Source of the DNA: Alphaproteobacteria bacterium
GTDB taxonomy: Bacteria; Pseudomonadota; Alphaproteobacteria; Rickettsiales; RI-342
Direction of reading: 5' to 3'
NCBI GenBank assembly: GCA_020851915.1
Contig: JADZBT010000160.1
Coordinates: forward strand, 1-20,127
Length of the DNA: 20,127 nt
Below the pieces are notes generated by a model. That model was not told where the DNA came from. It made no database searches and saw only the letters and a list, made by a program, of their open reading frames with translations. This document shows positions 15,988 to 20,127 of the stretch, piece by piece (the stretch's first letter is position 1; every line of letters starts with the position of its first letter). Made by a program: the position numbers and the translations under genes.

Positions 15988-16003
15988 CCGCATGATTATG
16001 CGG
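15988..16003 (+). promoter_or_regulatory. Palindrome upstream of the second XRE gene
   Basis: CCGCAT-GATT-ATGCGG is a perfect 6-bp inverted repeat 42 nt before the GTG. It sits between TTGCAG (15981-15986) and TATCCG (16004-16009), a weak promoter-like pair with 17-nt spacing. It resembles the layout of the palindrome before the first regulator, with a different sequence. Confidence 0.4.
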
Positions 16004-16045
16004 TATCCGTAATGCCATCATCCGCAGAATATCAGGAAGGATTCG

Positions 16046-16396
16046 GTGGCAATGACAGAGAGCACTCCCTACAGCGACGCACAGATAGGCAACCAGCTAC
16101 GCCTCTACCGCAAGGCGGCGGGCATGACGCAACGGACGCTCGCCGGGAAGATCGGCATCACCTTCCAGCAGGTACAGAAATACGAGAACGGCCTCAATCG
16201 CCTGAGCGCCGCGCGGCTGTACGCCATCGCCCACGCATTGCAGGTTCCGGTACGCCTGTTCTTCCCCGGCGGCGACATGGAGCATGACCTGCCACACAGC
16301 GCATTCACGGTAGCACGGAATTTTTCCCGCATCCCGAACGACCGCCACCGCGACGCGGTGGCTACGCTGGTGGGCGCGCTTTCTTCGGAATGCTGA
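16046..16396 (+). CDS. XRE-family transcriptional regulator
   Basis: A 116-residue protein with one HTH_3 domain at about residues 13-70 (IGNQLRLYRKAAGMTQRTLAGKIG, then FQQVQKYENGLNRLSAARLYAIAHAL). A short tail ends in IPNDRHRDAVATLVGAL, a pattern common in small XRE proteins of Alphaproteobacteria. There is no sensor or peptidase domain. The start GTG 16046 is preferred over ATG 16052 because AGGAAGG (16034-16040) is better spaced for it; the difference is two residues. It lies 96 nt after the first XRE gene and is followed by a palindromic repeat and the convergent prmA. The target is unknown; the upstream palindrome may be its operator. Confidence 0.85.
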   Translation: MAMTESTPYSDAQIGNQLRLYRKAAGMTQRTLAGKIGITFQQVQKYENGLNRLSAARLYAIAHALQVPVRLFFPGGDMEHDLPHSAFTVARNFSRIPNDRHRDAVATLVGALSSEC

Positions 16397-16423
16397 CATT
16401 GTTTTTGCTCCCCCGCACCCGCA

Positions 16424-16508
16424 GGCCCCTCATCCCCTGCCTTCTCCCTGTGGGAGAAGGGGCCTGATTATTCCCTCTCCCGTAGGGAGAGGGTCAGGGT
16501 GAGGGGCC
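16424..16508. repeat. 85-nt three-way-junction palindromic repeat, copy 2
   Basis: It has the same length and internal spacing as copy 1: outer arms GGCCCCT/AGGGGCC, hairpin 1 at 16440-16460 (loop TGT) and hairpin 2 at 16473-16493 (loop GTA). The stem sequences are identical to copy 1, while the loops and the 12-nt linker differ. Similarity to copy 1 continues about 23 nt beyond the right arm (TCTATC, TGA, CACT). It sits between two convergent genes. Confidence 0.9.
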
Positions 16509-16534
16509 TGATCTATCGGCATGAGCACTTAGCC

Positions 16535-17407
16535 CTAACGCCCCATCACCAGCGCCGACCAGCCCTTGTTCACATAATGCGTGATGACATGCAGTCCCTG
16601 CGCCTCATGCGCGGCGATGACGTCGGGCTCCTGCTCCTCCAGCAACCCGGAGAGCACCGCGATACCGCCCGGCGCGAGATGCGCCGCCAGTTGCGGTGCG
16701 AACGCGATCAGCGGGTTGGCGAGGATGTTGGAGAGTATCAGGTCATAGGGCGCATGCTGGGCCACTTCCGCCACGGCATAACCATCGCCGGCGTAATGCC
16801 GCAGCGCGGGCAACCCGTTGCGTATGCTGTTCTCATTGGCGATATCCACCGCCTTGGCGTCGATGTCTACCCCCTGCACGAACGCCTTGGACCAGGTCAG
16901 CGCCGCCGCGATGGCCAGTATCCCCGAGCCGCTGCCCATATCGAGTATGCACGAGAATTTTCGGTCACGCGCCAGCACATCCATCGCCCGCAGGCAGCCC
17001 GAGGTCGTGGCATGCTCGCCCGAACCGAACGCCATGCCCGCATCCATGCGTATGGCGAGCAGCTCCGGCGGCGGTGTTTCCGTGATATGCGAGCCGTACA
17101 CATAATAGCGCCCGACATGCAGCGGCGGAAAACTCTTCAGCACCTCACTCACCCAGTCCTTATCGGGCAGCGCCTCGACGCGATATTCCGGCAGGGCAAC
17201 CCCCGCCGACGCCGCAAGCGCCGCAAGCCGCTCGACAAGCCATGACGCCTCCGGCGGCCGCTCGAAGATGGCCTGCATCTGCCAGGGTGCGCCCTTCTCT
17301 ATCTCGAAGCAGGACACCGCCAGCGCCGCATCGCCCAAGCCTTCCTCGAAAAAGTGCGAGACTTCCTGCGCGACACGGAACGTGACCATCCACGCGACAT
17401 CAACCAC
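16535..17407 (-). CDS. prmA: Ribosomal protein L11 methyltransferase
   Basis: SAM-dependent methyltransferase that methylates ribosomal protein L11. It has 290 residues. The N-terminal substrate-recognition domain (about 1-100) is followed by the family signature DAGMAFGSGEHATTSGCL (122-139), SAM motif I LDMGSGSGILAIAA (155-168), acidic GVDID (179-183) and the NILANPL motif (227-233). Start chosen: GTG 17407, because GGAG stands 7 nt upstream inside the end of ligA; the next in-frame ATG (Met7) has no ribosome binding site. The start overlaps ligA by 8 nt, so translation of the two is probably coupled. Its stop abuts the repeat element, and no T-run terminator was seen. Confidence 0.94.
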   Translation of the reverse strand: MVDVAWMVTFRVAQEVSHFFEEGLGDAALAVSCFEIEKGAPWQMQAIFERPPEASWLVERLAALAASAGVALPEYRVEALPDKDWVSEVLKSFPPLHVGRYYVYGSHITETPPPELLAIRMDAGMAFGSGEHATTSGCLRAMDVLARDRKFSCILDMGSGSGILAIAAALTWSKAFVQGVDIDAKAVDIANENSIRNGLPALRHYAGDGYAVAEVAQHAPYDLILSNILANPLIAFAPQLAAHLAPGGIAVLSGLLEEQEPDVIAAHEAQGLHVITHYVNKGWSALVMGR

Positions 17408-19526
17408 GGATCAACTCCAGCCATTCTTCTTCCGAGAGAATATTCACCCCCAGCTCTTTTGCCTTCTTCGCCTTGGAACCCGCATCTTCACCCGCCACCA
17501 CGAAATCGGTCTTGGCCGACACCGACCCCGCCACCTTCGCGCCCAGGCTCTCGGCACGCGCCTTGGCTTCGCTGCGCGTCATGCGCGTGAGCGTGCCGGT
17601 GAACACCACGGTCTTTCCTGCCACCGGCGAGTTCGATGCGACCGCCTCCGCATCCTTCACCCTCACCTCCCGTGCCAGCGCATCCAGCACCGTGCGGTTA
17701 TGCGGCTCGCGGAAGAATCCGGTGATCTCGCTCGCCACCTTTTCGCCGATACCGTCGATGGCACAAAGCTCCTGATAGGCTGTGCTCGCCGTATCGCCCG
17801 CAGCCTCCATCGCCCGCACCCACGCGTCGTAGTTGCCATAATTGCGCGCGAGCAGCCGTGCCGTCGTTTCCCCCACATGGCGGATGCCCAGCGCATAGAT
17901 GAACCGCTCCAACCCGATGTTCCTGCGCGCGTCGATCGCCGCCATGAGGTTGCCCACCGACTTCTCTCCCCATCCTTCGCGGGTCTTAAGCGCCGCCGCA
18001 TGCCGGTGCAGGTGAAAAATATCCGCAGGTTCCGCGATGAGTTTCTCGCTCCAGAATGCTTCGATCTGCTTCTCACCCAGTCCCTCAATGTCGAACGCAT
18101 CACGCGAGACAAAATGCCTGAGGCGCTCCCGCGACTGCGCGGGGCACGTGAGCCCGCCCGTGCAGCGCCGCACCGCCTCTCCCGGCTCGCGGATGGCGAG
18201 GCTGCCGCATTCCGGACAGGACTCGGGAAAATGGAATTTACGCGCATTGGAAGGCCGCTGGCTTTTATCCACCTCCACCACCTGCGGGATGACATCGCCC
18301 GCGCGCTGGATGGTCACCACGTCGCCGATATGAATATCTTTCCGCGCGATCTCGTCCTCGTTATGCAGCGTGGCATTCGACACCACCACGCCGCCCACGG
18401 TGATGGGCTTCAGCCGCGCCACCGGCGTAAGCGCCCCCGTGCGCCCCACCTGAATATCGATGGCTTCCACCACGGTCTTCGCCTGCTCCGCCGGGAATTT
18501 ATGCGCGATCGCCCAACGCGGCGCGCGGCTGGTAGAAATCATGCGCTTCTGCAATTCCAAGCTATTAACCTTGTAAACCATACCATCCACATCGTACGGT
18601 ATTTTAAAACGGATAGAGCAATGTAGGTTATACATGCTTATTAAGTCATCAATGCGAGAGGTGGTGTATACTCTCCACCCATCAGGTGTAGCCCTCCAGA
18701 GATGCATTATGCTCAGACCAAAGCTCGATAATTTTTCCAGACATTCCTTCAACGTACTGACCCCATCAAAGAATGAGTCAGAAACTTCTCCCCAACCATA
18801 CAGAGAATAGCTCAGGTTGCGCGAAGCGGTAACGGCAGGATCAAGCTGGCGCAGCGAGCCTGCCGCCGCGTTGCGCGGGTTTGCAAATAACTTCTCTCCC
18901 TTTGCTTCCCGCGATTTATTGAGTGCTTCAAAATCCGTACGGGCCATAAAAACTTCACCACGCACTTCGAGTATCTCTGGAAAGTTTCCAACTAGTGTTG
19001 AGGGTAATACTTTCTTCAAATTCTCAGTGATATTTTCTCCCACCACACCATCGCCACGTGTTGCTCCCCTAACAAGAACTCCCTTTTCATAGCGCGCGGA
19101 GAATGAAAGACCGTCTGCTTTCAATTCGCAGACCAACTCTATTTCTTCATCCCCTGGCAAATTCAAAAACCGCCGGATGCGGTCGAGGAAATCTTCTACA
19201 TCCTCGCGGGTGAAGGCGTTGTCGAGTGACAGCATGGGGATTTTGTGTTCGACTTTGCCGAATGCTTCCACGGGTGCAGCACCCACGCGCTTCGACGGGC
19301 TATCCTCGCGCACGAGCTGCGGAAATCGCTGCTCAATGGCCGCGTTACGCAGGCGCAGCGCGTCGTATTCCGCATCGCTGACGGTGGGGGCGTCCTGCTG
19401 ATAATAGCGTTTATCGTGCTCGGAGATTTCCGCTGACAGGCGCGCCAGCTCATCGCGCGCCTGCGCTTCGTTCAGGCGTTCCGGAGGGATGATGGAGAGG
19501 TCGATGTCGAAAAGTGTTTTGGTCAT
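17400..19526 (-). CDS. ligA: NAD-dependent DNA ligase
   Basis: Seals nicks in DNA using NAD+ during replication and repair. It has 708 residues with the full domain order: domain Ia (about 20-75, with EISEHDKRYYQQDAPTVSDAEYD), the adenylation domain with KADG (nucleophile Lys136, Asp138), an OB fold from about 350 (GRTGALTPVARL), a Cys4 zinc finger (C437, C440, C455, C461), HhH repeats (IEGLGEKQIEAF, then ALGIRHVGETTARLL and IDGIGEKVASEI) and a C-terminal BRCT domain (634-708). Oddity: codons for residues about 122-329 are far less GC-rich than the rest, suggesting replacement of the adenylation domain segment by recombination. It lies between recN and prmA on the same strand. The ATG has a weak upstream purine run (AAGAAAAACG). 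Confidence 0.97.
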   Translation of the reverse strand: MTKTLFDIDLSIIPPERLNEAQARDELARLSAEISEHDKRYYQQDAPTVSDAEYDALRLRNAAIEQRFPQLVREDSPSKRVGAAPVEAFGKVEHKIPMLSLDNAFTREDVEDFLDRIRRFLNLPGDEEIELVCELKADGLSFSARYEKGVLVRGATRGDGVVGENITENLKKVLPSTLVGNFPEILEVRGEVFMARTDFEALNKSREAKGEKLFANPRNAAAGSLRQLDPAVTASRNLSYSLYGWGEVSDSFFDGVSTLKECLEKLSSFGLSIMHLWRATPDGWRVYTTSRIDDLISMYNLHCSIRFKIPYDVDGMVYKVNSLELQKRMISTSRAPRWAIAHKFPAEQAKTVVEAIDIQVGRTGALTPVARLKPITVGGVVVSNATLHNEDEIARKDIHIGDVVTIQRAGDVIPQVVEVDKSQRPSNARKFHFPESCPECGSLAIREPGEAVRRCTGGLTCPAQSRERLRHFVSRDAFDIEGLGEKQIEAFWSEKLIAEPADIFHLHRHAAALKTREGWGEKSVGNLMAAIDARRNIGLERFIYALGIRHVGETTARLLARNYGNYDAWVRAMEAAGDTASTAYQELCAIDGIGEKVASEITGFFREPHNRTVLDALAREVRVKDAEAVASNSPVAGKTVVFTGTLTRMTRSEAKARAESLGAKVAGSVSAKTDFVVAGEDAGSKAKKAKELGVNILSEEEWLELIRG

Positions 19527-19542
19527 CGTTTTTCTTGTGTAT

Positions 19543-19649
19543 TCCCCCTCACCCTGCCCTCTCCCCCTTGCAGGAGGCGAGGGTCTGAGAGGTCAGAGCC
19601 CACTACGCACCCCTCTCCCCCACTGGGGGAGAGGGCAGGGTGAGGGGGA
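19543..19649. repeat. Related palindromic repeat with 25-bp perfect outer arms, copy 3
   Basis: A 25-nt sequence at 19543-19567 (TCCCCCTCACCCTG start) is the exact reverse complement of 19625-19649. Like the 85-nt repeats, it contains two inner hairpins: a perfect 11-bp one at 19611-19635 (loop ACT) and a decayed one at 19557-19583. It uses the same C/T-rich vocabulary (CCCTCACCCTG, CCCTCTCCC) but a different linker. The arms compete with the inner hairpins, so two alternative folds are possible. It occupies most of the recN-ligA spacer. Confidence 0.88.
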
Positions 19650-19657
19650 TGGTTATA

Positions 19658-20127
19658 TCACGCCGCCGCGATCAGTTTCTCCGCCGCCGCGCGCGCTTCT
19701 GCGGAGATGGTTTCTCCGGCCAGCATGCGCGCGAGTTCTTCTTTGCGGGCGGGTTCTTCCAGCACTTCGACGCGCGTCGAAGTGCGGCCTTTCGCCACCT
19801 GCTTGCTGATCTTCAGATGATGCTTGCCGAACGCCGCCACCTGCGGCAGATGCGTCACCACCAACACCTGCACGCTCTCGCCCAGCAGCGCGAGGCGGCG
19901 GCCAATGGACTCTGCCACCGCACCGCCTACGCCCGTGTCGATCTCGTCGAAAATAAGTGTGGGAGCGGAGCGCACTGCGGCCAGCGCCACCTTCAGCGCC
20001 AGCATGAAGCGCGACAGCTCACCGCCGGAAGCAATTTTTGCCAGCGGCGCGAGCGGCGATCCGGGGTTGGTGGAGGCGAGGAACGCCACGCGTTCCATGC
20101 CCATCGCCGACCAGTCGGCCTCCGGCA
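19658..20127 (-). CDS. recN: DNA repair protein RecN (C-terminal part)
   Basis: SMC-like ATPase that acts in recombinational repair of double-strand breaks. Only the last about 156 codons are visible; the frame runs off the right edge (EADWSAMGMERVAF is the first visible part). The C-terminal ATPase lobe is clear: KIASGGELSRFMLALK is the ABC signature, LIFDEIDTGVGG is Walker B with the catalytic Glu, and VVTHLPQVAA is the switch histidine region. The end is a TGA at 19658-19660. It is followed on the same strand by a repeat element and ligA, a recN-ligA neighbourhood often seen in Alphaproteobacteria. The N-terminal Walker A and coiled coil lie outside. Confidence 0.95.
   Translation of the reverse strand, partial: PEADWSAMGMERVAFLASTNPGSPLAPLAKIASGGELSRFMLALKVALAAVRSAPTLIFDEIDTGVGGAVAESIGRRLALLGESVQVLVVTHLPQVAAFGKHHLKISKQVAKGRTSTRVEVLEEPARKEELARMLAGETISAEARAAAEKLIAAA

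Noticed and set aside
15209..16396. The two XRE genes as a prophage immunity region or toxin-antitoxin pair
   Set aside because: No integrase, phage structural gene, toxin-like partner or attachment site is visible nearby; both look like chromosomal regulators.
17268..18626. 452-codon plus-strand frame across prmA and ligA
   Set aside because: Runs across two well-identified genes on the opposite strand; Arg/His-rich composition typical of shadow frames.

Overview
The window is about 20 kb of mostly GC-rich (by eye about 60-65% G+C) chromosomal DNA from an alphaproteobacterium. The best evidence is the F0 ATP synthase cluster, which carries two b-type subunits (b' and b) directly after subunit c and is not followed by the F1 genes. 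That split arrangement is typical of Alphaproteobacteria. Species or family cannot be fixed from the sequence alone. No rRNA, tRNA, CRISPR array or insertion sequence was seen.

Layout. 1-1849: F0 genes atpB (5' truncated), atpE, atpF' and atpF on the + strand, with small hairpins between genes. 2070-4750: a signal-peptide protein that looks like an outer-membrane beta-barrel, overlapping a membrane glycosyltransferase 2 protein with an N-terminal GSPII_E/MshEN-type domain. 4751-5525: a low-G+C cassette with a leader region, one small membrane protein of unknown function behind a perfect Shine-Dalgarno, and a strong bidirectional terminator. 5526-6755 (-): a degenerate EAL-like protein. 6877-9612: a large AsmA-family protein. 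9809-12001: a UvrD/PcrA helicase. 11998-13230 (-): an unrecognised 410-residue protein with a probable TTG start. 13329-15104 (-): a three-domain Xaa-Pro aminopeptidase. 15209-16396: two XRE-type regulators, the first with a C-terminal S24/LexA-like domain that lacks the catalytic serine. 16535-20127 (-): a recN (partial)-ligA-prmA cluster.

The genes are mainly housekeeping: energy (F0), envelope and surface polysaccharide (barrel protein, glycosyltransferase, AsmA), DNA repair (UvrD, RecN, LigA), protein modification and turnover (PrmA, aminopeptidase P) and local regulation (two XRE proteins). I see no defence or biosynthetic cluster and do not claim a new system. Features that stand out are: a family of about 85-nt three-way-junction intergenic repeats (two near-identical copies plus a related third); a ligA gene whose adenylation domain has clearly lower G+C than the rest of the gene; the low-G+C cassette at 4751-5525; and a pair of regulator genes each preceded by a palindrome, the first behind a probably non-cleavable repressor.
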